In this document: piece by piece, positions 1 to 8,860 of the stretch
Position numbering within the stretch: the stretch's first letter is position 1
Layout: each line of letters begins with the position of its first letter
Assembly (NCBI GenBank): GCA_005239165.1
Contig: RAPG01000003.1
Coordinates: 248,001 to 312,000, forward strand
DNA length: 64,000 nt
Reading direction: 5' to 3'
Origin: Allopusillimonas ginsengisoli
GTDB taxonomy: Bacteria; Pseudomonadota; Gammaproteobacteria; Burkholderiales; Burkholderiaceae_B
Notes under the pieces: generated by a model
Told to the model about the DNA's origin: nothing
The model's input: the letters and a program-made list of their open reading frames with translations, nothing else
The model's database searches: none
Position numbers and translations under genes: made by a program

Positions 1-2
1 CA

Positions 3-1778
3 AAATTGGCTGCCCGTTGTGTGCAACGAAATGGACCTGAAGGTCTGGTGTTGGTCACCACCGATACGTGGCGCATTGGTGCACATGAGCAACTGATGCT
101 ATATGGAAAAATGCTGGGTGTCCCTGTGCATGTTGCGCGTGACGATGTTGAACTCAATCACATTATTAATAGCCTTGGGCCCGCGCAGATGCTGCTTGTC
201 GACAACGTGGGAGTAAGCCAGCGTGACCGCCGTATCAGCGCACAGGCAGCCCTCCTGGCGGCGGCTTCCCGTCCTGTTCAGCGTCTGCTGGTGCTTAATG
301 CAGCGTCTCATGGTGACACGCTGGATGACGTGGCCCTGGCCTATTCAAGCGATGGTGGGCCGCCGCTGCAGGGGTGTGTGGTGACAAAGGTGGACGAGGC
401 GATTCGGCTTGGCGCGGTGCTCGATACGGCCATCCGGTATAAGCTGCCAATACGTTATGTTTCGGTCGGTCAGCGCGTGCCCGAAGAGCTTACATGTCCG
501 ACAGCCACCCTCCTCGTGGACCAGGCACTCGCTCCGCGCAGGAATGCGCCCGCCTTGTATGTGCCGTCAGAAGCAGATCTCGCTGCGCTGCTGAAGTTAG
601 GAAAAAATCTTGATGCGCGAGAGACTCGCAGTCAGTCTGGTCATACGCCACGTGTGTTGTCATGTCTGCTGGCTGTGGCGGGCACGCAATCAGGCAAGGC
701 TGCATTAACGTGTGAAGAGGTAGACGCTGCAGGCCGCTGCATCGCCGAGACGCCTGCGCTGGCTGTCGCCTACGATGCCTGGCGCCATCGCGCGGGCGGA
801 AAGGCTGCAGCCGATGAACAGGATGGCTGTGTGTATTCGCAAAATGCCGTTTACTTGACGCATATGGCGCAGCAACATTCGGTTTTAGCTGCGCATTTGC
901 AGGTTAAGCTGCCAGCGTCGCGGCAAACGGCAGGGCAGATGGGTGCGGTGCTGCTTTTCAGCCAGGACGGGCAGGCAATCGCATCTCCATTGCAGTATTT
1001 GCGTCGGGGCGAGGGATGGCAATCTTCATGTGGGGCAGCTTCGGCCCGGGCGCTTTCATCGACACAGACGGTGCTACATCAGGCAAAGTGGCTGGCTTGC
1101 CAGACCGAGGTGCCGGAAACTATTCATTATGTCTCTGGTTTCCGTCAAATTCTCGTGCGGAGTCTGGATGAACGCGACCAGCTCTGGATAAGCGCTGCTG
1201 CATCCACTACAGCAGTATCAGTTGACGATGAGATGACAACGGTCCGTGCGGTGGCCAGTATGATCGATTATCGCCCTGTCACGCTTTCTGACGGTATGGT
1301 ACTCGATGCCAGAGTATCTGATAACACGAGCGCGGCAGCGCAACCCTGGGTTGGTGAGCAATTGGTCTGGCTCAAGGCGCGCGGTCAGACTCCGCTGGCG
1401 GCACGACTGCTGGTACTGCGCTTCGCTGACAGATCGCATCATGGCGTTAGTAAAACGCTCTATGGAATCATCAGTCCGCGATTTTCTTCGTCAGACCAGG
1501 CGTATGCCGCCCGTTGCCTGTTGCTTGGACACAAGGGTGGGTCAGCCATGCGCTACGCGGCGCGTATGTGGTCTTTGCTCAGCAACGGCGGGGTCGGCGA
1601 TCTTGCTATCGCGTCGCAATCTGTGCAGCTCGGGCTTGCGGCCTGGCAATTGTCAGGCATGTCTGATACGGCACCAATCAGACGCGTGGCAGGCCTGCTT
1701 GCAGGGCTCAAGACTGAGGCTGACCTGCCATCAGTTTTGCTCAAGCTTTTTGCACTAAAAGAAGCCTTGCAGAATTAG
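3..1778 (+). CDS. flhF: Flagellar biosynthesis GTPase FlhF, 5' truncated by the window edge
   Basis: SRP54-type GTPase that sets the position and number of flagella at the membrane. The frame is already open at the first codon (AAA-TTG, reading KLAARC), so the N-terminal region with the P-loop lies outside the window. Counting from position 6, DTWRIGA is at residues 20-26, the LLVDNVG motif at 63-69, the TKVD guanine-specificity motif at 127-130 and SVGQRVPEEL at 153-162. After the GTPase domain about 410 residues continue to the stop, where most FlhF proteins end. I do not recognise that extension. The next genes, flgN and flgM, converge on it from the minus strand. Confidence 0.93.
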   Translation, partial: KLAARCVQRNGPEGLVLVTTDTWRIGAHEQLMLYGKMLGVPVHVARDDVELNHIINSLGPAQMLLVDNVGVSQRDRRISAQAALLAAASRPVQRLLVLNAASHGDTLDDVALAYSSDGGPPLQGCVVTKVDEAIRLGAVLDTAIRYKLPIRYVSVGQRVPEELTCPTATLLVDQALAPRRNAPALYVPSEADLAALLKLGKNLDARETRSQSGHTPRVLSCLLAVAGTQSGKAALTCEEVDAAGRCIAETPALAVAYDAWRHRAGGKAAADEQDGCVYSQNAVYLTHMAQQHSVLAAHLQVKLPASRQTAGQMGAVLLFSQDGQAIASPLQYLRRGEGWQSSCGAASARALSSTQTVLHQAKWLACQTEVPETIHYVSGFRQILVRSLDERDQLWISAAASTTAVSVDDEMTTVRAVASMIDYRPVTLSDGMVLDARVSDNTSAAAQPWVGEQLVWLKARGQTPLAARLLVLRFADRSHHGVSKTLYGIISPRFSSSDQAYAARCLLLGHKGGSAMRYAARMWSLLSNGGVGDLAIASQSVQLGLAAWQLSGMSDTAPIRRVAGLLAGLKTEADLPSVLLKLFALKEALQN

Positions 1779-1832
1779 TCTGCGCCAGACTTAAAGGCAG
1801 AGGATCAGGCGAAAAGCTGTGGTGTGCAGGCT

Positions 1833-2309
1833 TTAGCCTGCCCGAATGCGCGCACGTGTCGGCTGCAGGCGTGGCGTATTGCGCCCCGTCCCGTCATAAA
1901 GCTCGCCATAACCTGCCAGTTTCCCGAGTTCATTGAGCGTTTGCCGATTATGCCTGACGAAAGCGTCAAGCATGATGCCGTTGGCTGTGTTGAGTTCAAA
2001 AGCCTTGGCTGCCAATTGTTTAATCTCGCTGTGCAGCGAGATTAACTCTGGGTGACGATGGATCGCCATGTCCAGTCCGGCAGGGTCTGGGGTGAAGCCC
2101 ATGGCTGCAAGTGCCTCTGACCGGCGATTAGCTAAAGCAGCCAGTTTTTCTGCCTGACTGCTCTTGCAAGCGGTGTTTTCGGCTAGCGTGTCATCGTTAG
2201 CGTCTTGACTGAGAATGTGCGCCTCATCTTCGAGTGTGTGCACGAAGCCGCGAAACAGTACCACCTCATTTTCGAGGATGGATTGCAATTTGGCAGCAGT
2301 AGTAGGCAT
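1833..2309 (-). CDS. flgN: Flagellar export chaperone FlgN
   Basis: Cytoplasmic chaperone for the hook-filament junction proteins FlgK and FlgL. The protein is short, alpha-helical and rich in Glu, Ala and Leu, as is usual for FlgN. The start is taken at the ATG at 2309 (MPTTAAKLQ), because the longer frame to 2357 would begin inside flgM with an atypical Pro/Ser-rich leader. It lies 10 bp behind flgM in the same direction. The name rests on size, composition and position beside flgM more than on a sharp motif. Confidence 0.8.
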   Translation of the reverse strand: MPTTAAKLQSILENEVVLFRGFVHTLEDEAHILSQDANDDTLAENTACKSSQAEKLAALANRRSEALAAMGFTPDPAGLDMAIHRHPELISLHSEIKQLAAKAFELNTANGIMLDAFVRHNRQTLNELGKLAGYGELYDGTGRNTPRLQPTRARIRAG

Positions 2310-2319
2310 AGGAGGCGGA

Positions 2320-2607
2320 TTATTTGAGCAGCTCGCGCGCGCTGGCGAGTATGCCATCAGCGATGCGGGCGGGATCTATTTGCAGCTCGCCAGAGGCGAT
2401 GGCTGCGCGAATTTGTTCGACCCGTTTTTCGTCTATATCGGCCGCACCGTCTTGCAGGCTGAAAAGATGACGCGCAGCTGCACTCAGGTCAACGCTATTT
2501 TTTCCCAGGGAGGGTGCAGCAGGAGTGTTGGCCTGAGCCGTGCCTTCGTAGCGACCGGAAGCGGTGGTGGCAGCGACCGTGCCTTTGAGTAGGTGTGGGA
2601 TATTCAA
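2320..2607 (-). CDS. flgM: Anti-sigma-28 factor FlgM
   Basis: Binds FliA (sigma-28) and blocks late flagellar transcription until it is exported through the finished hook. At 95 residues it has the family length. It shows the disordered Ala/Thr-rich N-terminal half and the conserved C-terminal helices (VDLSAAARHL, then EKRVEQIRAAIASGELQIDP and ARIADGIL). The target FliA is encoded at 33964-34731 in this window. A sigma-28-type promoter sits 46 bp upstream of the start codon, which gives the usual feedback loop. Confidence 0.93.
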   Translation of the reverse strand: MNIPHLLKGTVAATTASGRYEGTAQANTPAAPSLGKNSVDLSAAARHLFSLQDGAADIDEKRVEQIRAAIASGELQIDPARIADGILASARELLK

Positions 2608-2652
2608 ACGCGTTCTCCAGTGCGAAGATTTTGGGAGGTGGCAGCAGACTCT

Positions 2653-2680
2653 ATTACGGCGGCAGTGTCAAAAAACTTTA
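2653..2680 (-). promoter_or_regulatory. Sigma-28-type promoter of flgM-flgN
   Basis: Read on the minus strand, TAAAGTTT is followed by 12 bases and then GCCGTAAT. The -35 octamer matches the E. coli sigma-28 consensus exactly. The -10 matches GCCG and shares the GCCGTAA core with the fliC and fliD promoters here. The spacer is one base longer than the consensus of 11. It lies 46 bp before the flgM ATG. Confidence 0.72.
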
Positions 2681-2726
2681 GGGCGTTTTGTGAGCCACGA
2701 GCCTGACAGTTGGTTGATGCCCACCC

Positions 2727-3512
2727 CTACATCATAATACGGACGGTATGGCCGTTAAGCACAACACCTGTAATGATCTGGCCTGAGCTGGCCCTGACTT
2801 GTACACGGGCCCCGGGTGCTCCGCCCTCCAGCGCCTGTCCTTCCCCTGTTACCAGAAAGCCCGGGCCGCGCACCTCGGTGCGTACGGCCTGCCCCCGTTC
2901 AATGGAGTCAGGGTCTCGCAGCATGCGCGACTTTACTGTTGTCCCCGCTGGAATACGCTGTGAAGATATAAAGCCTATGGCAGATTCGGGCTCAAGAATG
3001 GCATCGCCAGAAAGACGCAGAAGGTCGGCTTCACGATATTCAAGATCGTTATGCCCCACTGTCTCGCCCACATTAATTGTGCGGCTCGCAACGTAATAGA
3101 GCCCATTTATGCTCACGTTGGCCTGTACATGCATCACCCACGGCACCGGAGCGAGGCAGCGCACCGTAACGGTCATGCGTGATCGCAAGGTTTGTCGCCC
3201 TGAAAGATGAGGTTGTAAATCGGCACAAGCGGTGTGGTTACCGATGCGGGGCGTTTCGACTGCAATCTGGGCATCCCCCTCATAGCGGCGGGTCATGTCA
3301 TGCAGAAATTCACTGACAAGTTTGATGATCTCGGAAGAATTCTGGGTAGACGTAGCGGCTTGTGCGGCTTTTGCCACCACGGCTGTCGTTGTCGGCGCGG
3401 CGATGGCGCTTGACGACGCATTCGCTGAAAACACTGCCTGTGACCAGGCTGGCTTTCCGGGCGTGAAGAGGGGCATTACAAGAAAAATGAAGAGTACGAA
3501 CAATTTTTGCAT
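2727..3512 (-). CDS. flgA: Flagellar basal body P-ring formation protein FlgA
   Basis: Periplasmic chaperone that assists FlgI assembly into the P ring. A signal peptide (MQKLFVLFIFLVMPLFTPGKPAWSQA) is followed by a low-complexity Ala/Thr/Ser stretch. The C-terminal SAF/ChapFlgA region contains RTINVGETVGHNDLEYRE, IPAGTTVKSRML and GQIITGVVLNGHTVRI. The length of 261 residues fits the family. It is divergent from flgB and upstream of flgM in the same direction, so flgA-flgM-flgN may be co-transcribed in addition to the flgM promoter. Confidence 0.92.
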   Translation of the reverse strand: MQKLFVLFIFLVMPLFTPGKPAWSQAVFSANASSSAIAAPTTTAVVAKAAQAATSTQNSSEIIKLVSEFLHDMTRRYEGDAQIAVETPRIGNHTACADLQPHLSGRQTLRSRMTVTVRCLAPVPWVMHVQANVSINGLYYVASRTINVGETVGHNDLEYREADLLRLSGDAILEPESAIGFISSQRIPAGTTVKSRMLRDPDSIERGQAVRTEVRGPGFLVTGEGQALEGGAPGARVQVRASSGQIITGVVLNGHTVRIMM

Positions 3513-3691
3513 AAGAGCATTCTAGGCACACTGCGGGGCAGACATCGGGGAAACAGCCTCACAATTGACGGTTTGTTTTGCCGATTGCGCGTGACGGCGG
3601 CACATTACCATGCTGCTATCCGTGGCGTGACGCTTGGCCACATCATTTTATTTTTCATGGCCGGCTGACACCGGTATCAGTTCATGGGTAG

Positions 3692-4108
3692 ATGTGCATG
3701 ACCGACCGCATTGGCGACGATTTTAAGTTTTATCAGGAGGCCATCAACCTCAGGCAACATCGTCAGGAAGTGCTGGCGGCAAATATTGCTAACGCTGACA
3801 CGCCCAATTACAAAGCGCGTGACTTTGATTTCTCCCAAGCTCTCCGGGCTGTAGCGCAGGGGTCTCAGGCTTCGCGAACCGCCACCGAACTGAAACTGAC
3901 CTCAATGAGGCACTTGCCCGGCAAAGCGCAAATGCCTGATGCGGCCACACTGTTGTACAGGCAACCTCTTCAGCCCAGTCTTGATGGCAACACCGTTGAA
4001 ATGGACACAGAGCGTGTGCAGTTCGCCGACAACACGCAACGCTATCAGGCCGACCTCACGATAATTTCGGCACGCATCAAAACCATAATGGCTGCGCTGC
4101 AGCAATAA
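3692..4108 (+). CDS. flgB: Flagellar proximal rod protein FlgB
   Basis: Forms the proximal rod of the basal body. The N-terminal rod motif is visible as VLAANIANADTPNYKARDFDF, a form of the ANNLANxxTPGYK signature of axial proteins. The length of 138 residues is typical. ATG codons at 3692 and 3698 are both possible, and homologues usually begin close to the second. This is the first gene of the plus-strand rod/hook operon. flgC follows after 27 bp. Confidence 0.94.
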   Translation: MCMTDRIGDDFKFYQEAINLRQHRQEVLAANIANADTPNYKARDFDFSQALRAVAQGSQASRTATELKLTSMRHLPGKAQMPDAATLLYRQPLQPSLDGNTVEMDTERVQFADNTQRYQADLTIISARIKTIMAALQQ

Positions 4109-4135
4109 GCAGCTTCAGTCCACAGGAGAAAGGCA

Positions 4136-4552
4136 ATGAGCACATTGAGCATTTTCGAAATTGCGGGTTCTGCGCTGTCAGCGCAATCGCAACGCATGAA
4201 TGTGACTGCAAGCAACCTGGCCAATGCTGACAGCGCCATCGGACCAGACGGCCAGCCCTATAAGGTTCGTCAGGTTGTATTCCAGATGGCGCCCGCTCCT
4301 GGCCAAGACCAGATCAACTCCGTCGGTGGGGTAAGGGTGGCGGCAGTGATTGAGAGTACAGCGCCGCCGCGCATGCTTTACGACCCGAAAAGCCCGCTAG
4401 CCGACGCAGAAGGCTACGTCACCATGCCCAATGTCGATGTGGTTGCCGAAACAGTAAATATGATTTCCGCTTCCAGGTCTTATCAAGCCAATGTGGAAGT
4501 GATCAATACGACCAAAAGCCTGATGGCCCGCACGCTGTCGATCGGCCAGTAG
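4136..4552 (+). CDS. flgC: Flagellar proximal rod protein FlgC
   Basis: Proximal rod subunit. It has the axial-protein N-terminus ([18 protein letters not shown]) and the matching C-terminal signature ([20 protein letters not shown]), which form the coiled coil in the assembled rod. At 138 residues it is full length. A good Shine-Dalgarno sequence (AGGAGA) lies just upstream of the ATG at 4136. It sits between flgB and flgD in the usual order. Confidence 0.95.
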   Translation: MSTLSIFEIAGSALSAQSQRMNVTASNLANADSAIGPDGQPYKVRQVVFQMAPAPGQDQINSVGGVRVAAVIESTAPPRMLYDPKSPLADAEGYVTMPNVDVVAETVNMISASRSYQANVEVINTTKSLMARTLSIGQ

Positions 4553-4586
4553 TCAGCATGACTGATTTGATTTCTAAGGACTATAT

Positions 4587-5260
4587 ATGACAGCGATCAG
4601 CGGTACGGAAGGGGTGAGCGGCCAGGGGAGTCTGGTCTCGAACAGCAACATTGTTAAAGAAACCGAAGATCGGTTTTGACCCTGCTTGTCACACAGATGC
4701 GCAACCAGGACCCTCTCAACCCTATGGACAATGCCCAGGTTACGTCCCAGATGGCTCAGCTGTCTACGGTTACGGGCATTAACCAGCTTAATGAGACCCT
4801 GCTCGCCCTGTCTGGTCAGATGGATGTGTCGCAGTCAATTCAGGCCGCCAATCTCATCGGAAAGCAGGTGCTTGTGCCTGGTTCCAAGGTGGCGCTGGGC
4901 GGTGAGGGCGACGCCCGCGAGGCAACCCCTTTCGGGGTGGATCTGGTTTCGCCTGCAGACAGTGTCATCGTTACCGTTGTGGACAGCTCTGGCGCGCCCG
5001 TGCGCAAAATCGATATGGGGCCAAAGGCGGCGGGAGTGTATACGCTTGAGTGGGATGGCCTTAGCGACAGTGGCGCGCCGCTTCCAAGTGCTGCTTACCG
5101 TGTCGAGGTGGCTGCCACCAACGAGGACGGCAGCAGCGTGCCTGCCGAAGCGCTGACCTCGGGCACAGTGTCCAGCGTAGCTTATTCGTCAGCTGGATTG
5201 CAGATGGAGCTCGGGCTGGCCGGCAGCTATTCGCTGCTCGACCTTCGCAAGATTCTTTAG
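4587..5260 (+). pseudogene. flgD: Hook capping protein FlgD, split by a one-base frameshift
   Basis: FlgD caps the growing hook and is needed for FlgE polymerisation. The gene starts at ATG 4587, with AAGGA seven bases upstream, and reads 30 codons ending EDRF before a TGA at 4677-4679. The conserved body (LTLLVTQMRNQDPLNPMDN and on to the stop at 5260) continues in the -1 frame from TTG 4676. One more T in the TTTT run at 4674-4677 restores a single frame of 224 codons, the normal FlgD length. The FlgD/Vpr tudor-like and FlgD Ig-like regions are intact after the break. All other hook genes are whole, so a sequencing error or a very recent mutation is more likely than old decay. Confidence 0.9.
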
Positions 5261-5312
5261 CGCACGCCGTGCGCCTTACGTAGTTAATTTAGCTTACTAA
5301 TCGGGAACCATC

Positions 5313-6533
5313 ATGGGATTTGGACAAGGCTTAAGCGGCCTGAACGCAGCCGCGCAATCACTGGACGTGATCGGCAACAATATCGCAAACTCGGGAACCG
5401 TGGGCTTTAAAGCGGGCAGTGCGAAATTTGCTGATGTCTATGCTAATTCGCGCGTCGGCCTGGGCACTCAGCTTGCGAGCATCAATCAACGGTTTAGCGT
5501 AGGTACGATATCCAGCACGGGTAATCAGTTTGATTTGGCGATAGATGGTGCAGCTGGGTTTTTCAGACTGCAGGACTCGTCTGGTGCCGTCTCGTATACA
5601 CGCAATGGTCAATTTCTGGCAGACAAAGAAAATTACATTGTCAATGCACAGGGACAGCGACTTACAGGATACCTGGGCACAAGCCTGACTCCTGAACCGA
5701 TAATGGTGCCAGTCGGCAACATCGCGCCTGCGGCCACGACCTCCATAACATCCACGCTCAATCTTGATGCACGGGAAGAGTCGGTGCCTGCAACCGTGAT
5801 CTTCGATCCAACCAACACTTCCAGTTACTCGCACAGTTTTCCCATTACTGTCTACGACTCGCTGGGTAACTCGCATCAGCTCAGCCAATATTTCGTCAAG
5901 CGCGACGGCACCCCTGGCGTCGCCAGCAACTGGGAGGTTTACTACCGCCTGGATGGCGATGCACTGAATGCTCCTTATGACGATAGCAATCCAACCCCAC
6001 TTGCGTTTGACGCGGCTGGCCGTCTCACTTCACCAGCTACCCCGGTGAACCTCACCATCAACGATATCGGGCTGGCCAATTCGCCTGCAGATCCACTTGA
6101 TTTCACTATTGATTACGCCAATTCCAGTCAGTTCGGTGGAGAGTTTACTTATCGCTTTGATCCGGACGGCTATCCGACTGGTGAATATGCCAGCATGTCA
6201 GTGGCCAGCGATGGCACAATTGTGGCCAGTTACACCAATGGCGAGACACGTGCTCTTGGTACCCTCGTGCTCGCAAACTTTACCAACCTTCAGGGCTTGA
6301 AAGCTGTAGGCGGCAATGCATGGATAGAAACTTCTGAGTCGGGCCAGCCTGTGCTGGGGGCGCCGGGGTCCAATGGCATGGCAGTGATCAAAAGCCAGGC
6401 CGTGGAAGACTCCAATGTTGACATGGGGCAGGAGCTGGTCAACATGATTATCGCCCAGCGCGCTTATCAGGCCAATGCGCAAACCATACAGACTCAGGAT
6501 CAGGTTTTGCAAACCCTGATCAACATGCGCTAG
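5313..6533 (+). CDS. flgE: Flagellar hook protein FlgE
   Basis: Structural subunit of the hook. It begins MGFGQGLSGLNAAAQSLDVI and has NNIANSGTVGFKAG, the axial-protein motif. The C-terminal signature is VDMGQELVNMIIAQRAYQAN followed by TIQTQDQVLQTLINMR. The middle region carries the hook D1/D2 domains with LDAREESVPA and VYDSLGNSHQLSQYF. The length of 406 residues is normal. It lies 52 bp after flgD and 10 bp before flgF. Confidence 0.97.
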   Translation: MGFGQGLSGLNAAAQSLDVIGNNIANSGTVGFKAGSAKFADVYANSRVGLGTQLASINQRFSVGTISSTGNQFDLAIDGAAGFFRLQDSSGAVSYTRNGQFLADKENYIVNAQGQRLTGYLGTSLTPEPIMVPVGNIAPAATTSITSTLNLDAREESVPATVIFDPTNTSSYSHSFPITVYDSLGNSHQLSQYFVKRDGTPGVASNWEVYYRLDGDALNAPYDDSNPTPLAFDAAGRLTSPATPVNLTINDIGLANSPADPLDFTIDYANSSQFGGEFTYRFDPDGYPTGEYASMSVASDGTIVASYTNGETRALGTLVLANFTNLQGLKAVGGNAWIETSESGQPVLGAPGSNGMAVIKSQAVEDSNVDMGQELVNMIIAQRAYQANAQTIQTQDQVLQTLINMR

Positions 6534-6543
6534 GTAATAAAGC

Positions 6544-7287
6544 ATGGACCGTCTCGTCTATACCGCAGCCAGTGGCGCCGCACGCGTACTGGAACAACAA
6601 TCCGTTATCAGCAATAACCTGGCCAACGTCGGTACGGCTGGCTTTCGTGAGCAGGTCGCCATTTATCGTGCCGTACCTGTTGATGGTCCGCCCGGTATGC
6701 CCACACGCGTGTCCACGGTTGCATCAACGCCCGGCAGCAATATGCGCCAGGGTGTCATGATGGAGACCGGCAGCGCTCTCGATGCCGCGATTACCGGTGC
6801 CGGATGGTTCAGCGTGCAGACTCCGGGCGGTGAGGCCTACACACGCTCGGGCGAATTCGCTGTCAATGCCCAGGGCGTACTGGTCAGTCTTCAGGGCCAG
6901 CCCGTGCTTTCGGAGGATGGCCTTCCCATAGAGCTTCCTGATCGTGCGTCGATCAGCATTTCTGGCGATGGTCAGGTAACGGCGTTGGGAGCGGGTGACC
7001 GGCCCAATGCGCTCCAGGCGCTGGGAAGACTGAAGCTGGTCAACCCTCCTGAGGCTGACCTTCAAAGAGGAGACGATGGCCTTTTCAGACTGCCTGATGG
7101 CGCCGTTGCTCAGGCTGACCCTCAAGTACGAATGATCACCGGCTTTGTCGAGAAAAGTAATGTCAACCCGGCAGAGGCGATGGTTGCGATGATAAGCAAT
7201 GCGCGTCAGTTCGAGCTTCAAATGAAAGTCATCCAGGACGCCAGCACTAATGCCGAGCGCGCCAATTCCATTCTGTCTGTTTCATGA
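6544..7287 (+). CDS. flgF: Flagellar proximal rod protein FlgF
   Basis: Rod subunit. It begins MDRLVYTAASGAARVLEQQS and carries SNNLANVGTAGFREQ at the N-terminus and VNPAEAMVAMISNARQFELQ at the C-terminus. The length of 247 residues and the position between flgE and flgG are standard. Confidence 0.95.
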   Translation: MDRLVYTAASGAARVLEQQSVISNNLANVGTAGFREQVAIYRAVPVDGPPGMPTRVSTVASTPGSNMRQGVMMETGSALDAAITGAGWFSVQTPGGEAYTRSGEFAVNAQGVLVSLQGQPVLSEDGLPIELPDRASISISGDGQVTALGAGDRPNALQALGRLKLVNPPEADLQRGDDGLFRLPDGAVAQADPQVRMITGFVEKSNVNPAEAMVAMISNARQFELQMKVIQDASTNAERANSILSVS

Positions 7288-7339
7288 CGGGTGTTTTTGA
7301 ATCTAAACCAGCGCGTCTGACGCGCAGCAAGGAAAACCA

Positions 7340-8125
7340 ATGATTCGTTCTCTCTGGATCGCCAAGACAGGCCTGGAGTCACAGCAGACCAATATGGATG
7401 TGATCTCCAACAACCTCGCCAACGTCAATACCACAGGCTTCAAGCGCAGTCGCGCCGTATTTGAAGATCTTATGTACCAGACGCTGAGACAGCCAGGTGC
7501 GCAAGTGGGTGCGGCGAACCAGTTGCCTTCCGGGCTGCAGATAGGAACCGGTGTCCGAACCGTAGCAACTGAGCGTGTCCACACACAAGGCAATTTAAAA
7601 GAGACCGGCAACAGTCTTGACGTCGCCATACAAGGACGCGGCTTTTTGCAGGTCGAAATGCCAGACGGCACGTTCGCGTATACGCGTGATGGCAGCCTGC
7701 AAGTTGACCAGAACGGGCAGCTGGTAACGGCCGGAGGCTACCCTGTGCAGCCGCCTGTGAATATTCCTGATAATGCCCTGTCTATCACTATTGCACGCGA
7801 CGGGACGGTGTCTGTTACTCAGCCCGGTGCTGCTGGCCTCAATGTGGAGGTGGGGCAGCTTGAACTGAGTACCTTTGTTAACCCCAACGGCCTGCAGAGC
7901 GCCGGTGAAAACCTTTATGTTGAAACTGATGCTTCAGGGCCTGCGAACTTTGCGCAACCAGGGCTGGATGGCGCGGGTCTGGTGCTGCAGCAGTTTACCG
8001 AGACGTCCAATGTAAACGTGGCAGAAGAATTAGTGAACATGATTACGACGCAACGGGCTTACGAGATGAACAGCAAGGCGATTCAGACGTCAGATCAGAT
8101 GCTGGCGCGCCTGACTCAGCTGTGA
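7340..8125 (+). CDS. flgG: Flagellar distal rod protein FlgG
   Basis: Main subunit of the distal rod. [20 protein letters not shown] and [20 protein letters not shown] are nearly invariant FlgG sequences. The C-terminus has [20 protein letters not shown] and [11 protein letters not shown]. At 261 residues it has the typical length. The stop is two bases before the ATG of flgH. Confidence 0.97.
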   Translation: MIRSLWIAKTGLESQQTNMDVISNNLANVNTTGFKRSRAVFEDLMYQTLRQPGAQVGAANQLPSGLQIGTGVRTVATERVHTQGNLKETGNSLDVAIQGRGFLQVEMPDGTFAYTRDGSLQVDQNGQLVTAGGYPVQPPVNIPDNALSITIARDGTVSVTQPGAAGLNVEVGQLELSTFVNPNGLQSAGENLYVETDASGPANFAQPGLDGAGLVLQQFTETSNVNVAEELVNMITTQRAYEMNSKAIQTSDQMLARLTQL

Positions 8126-8127
8126 TC

Positions 8128-8817
8128 ATGTCTGCACGCTTGTTGCGCTACCTTGCCTGTCTGTTTGTCGCGGTTTTGCATGGCTGCGCCATGATTCCGC
8201 CCGAGCCCGTCGTGACTGGGCCACTCTCGGCCCCGCCACCAGCACCGGTCGTACTGCCCGCTGCCGAAGTAAACGGTGCTATTTATCAGCCGACAGCCTA
8301 TGGCAGTTACCCGTTGTTTGAGGATCGACGGCCACGCAATGTGGGTGACATTGTGACGGTCCTGATACAGGAAAAGACAAATGCCGCCAAAAACGTCAAG
8401 ACGTCGACCGGGCGTAACGGCAGTGCTGGCTTCGGAGCGGCCCTGGTTCCAGATTTTCTGCCGGGCGCCATCAGCGCCAAACAAGATCTTGATATGAGCG
8501 GAAAGAACGAGCTGGAAGGCAAGGGGTCTACCAGTGCAGACAATATGTTCGCAGGCACACTGACCACAACAGTGGTAGGTGTACTGCCTAACGGCAATCT
8601 GCAAATTGCCGGCGACAAACAGATTGCCATCAACCGGGGCAGCGAGCATATCCGGTTCTCAGGCGTGGTCGATCCGCGATCCGTAACAGGCTCTAATACC
8701 GTCCTGTCTACCCAGGTGGCAGACGCTCGCATCGAGTTCAGGAGCAAAGGCACCATGGATGAAGTTCAGACCATGGGCTGGCTACAGCGATTCTTCTTGA
8801 ATGTTTCTCCTTTCTGA
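8128..8817 (+). CDS. flgH: Flagellar L-ring lipoprotein FlgH
   Basis: Forms the outer-membrane L ring around the rod. A lipoprotein signal ends in LHGC at residue 20 when ATG 8128 is used. That start is preferred over the GTG at 8122, which overlaps the flgG stop. Family motifs include [31 protein letters not shown] and [11 protein letters not shown]-like [16 protein letters not shown] near the C-terminus. The end overlaps possible upstream starts of flgI. Confidence 0.95.
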   Translation: MSARLLRYLACLFVAVLHGCAMIPPEPVVTGPLSAPPPAPVVLPAAEVNGAIYQPTAYGSYPLFEDRRPRNVGDIVTVLIQEKTNAAKNVKTSTGRNGSAGFGAALVPDFLPGAISAKQDLDMSGKNELEGKGSTSADNMFAGTLTTTVVGVLPNGNLQIAGDKQIAINRGSEHIRFSGVVDPRSVTGSNTVLSTQVADARIEFRSKGTMDEVQTMGWLQRFFLNVSPF

Positions 8818-8860
8818 ACCGGGGCCGGGGTTGTCTATGGTTAGCTTTTACAGGTGTGGT

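Noticed and set aside
4671-4680. Programmed -1 frameshifting in flgD
   Set aside because: CGG-TTT-TGA is not a good slippery heptamer, no downstream stem was seen, and flgD is not known to use frameshifting. A missing T is simpler.
5358-5888. Long minus-strand open frame (176 codons) inside flgE
   Set aside because: It is fully antisense to a well-conserved flgE and has no family features; it follows from the codon bias of the real gene.
8116-8649. Minus-strand open frame (177 codons) in flgH
   Set aside because: Antisense to flgH, Cys/His-rich and without recognisable protein features.
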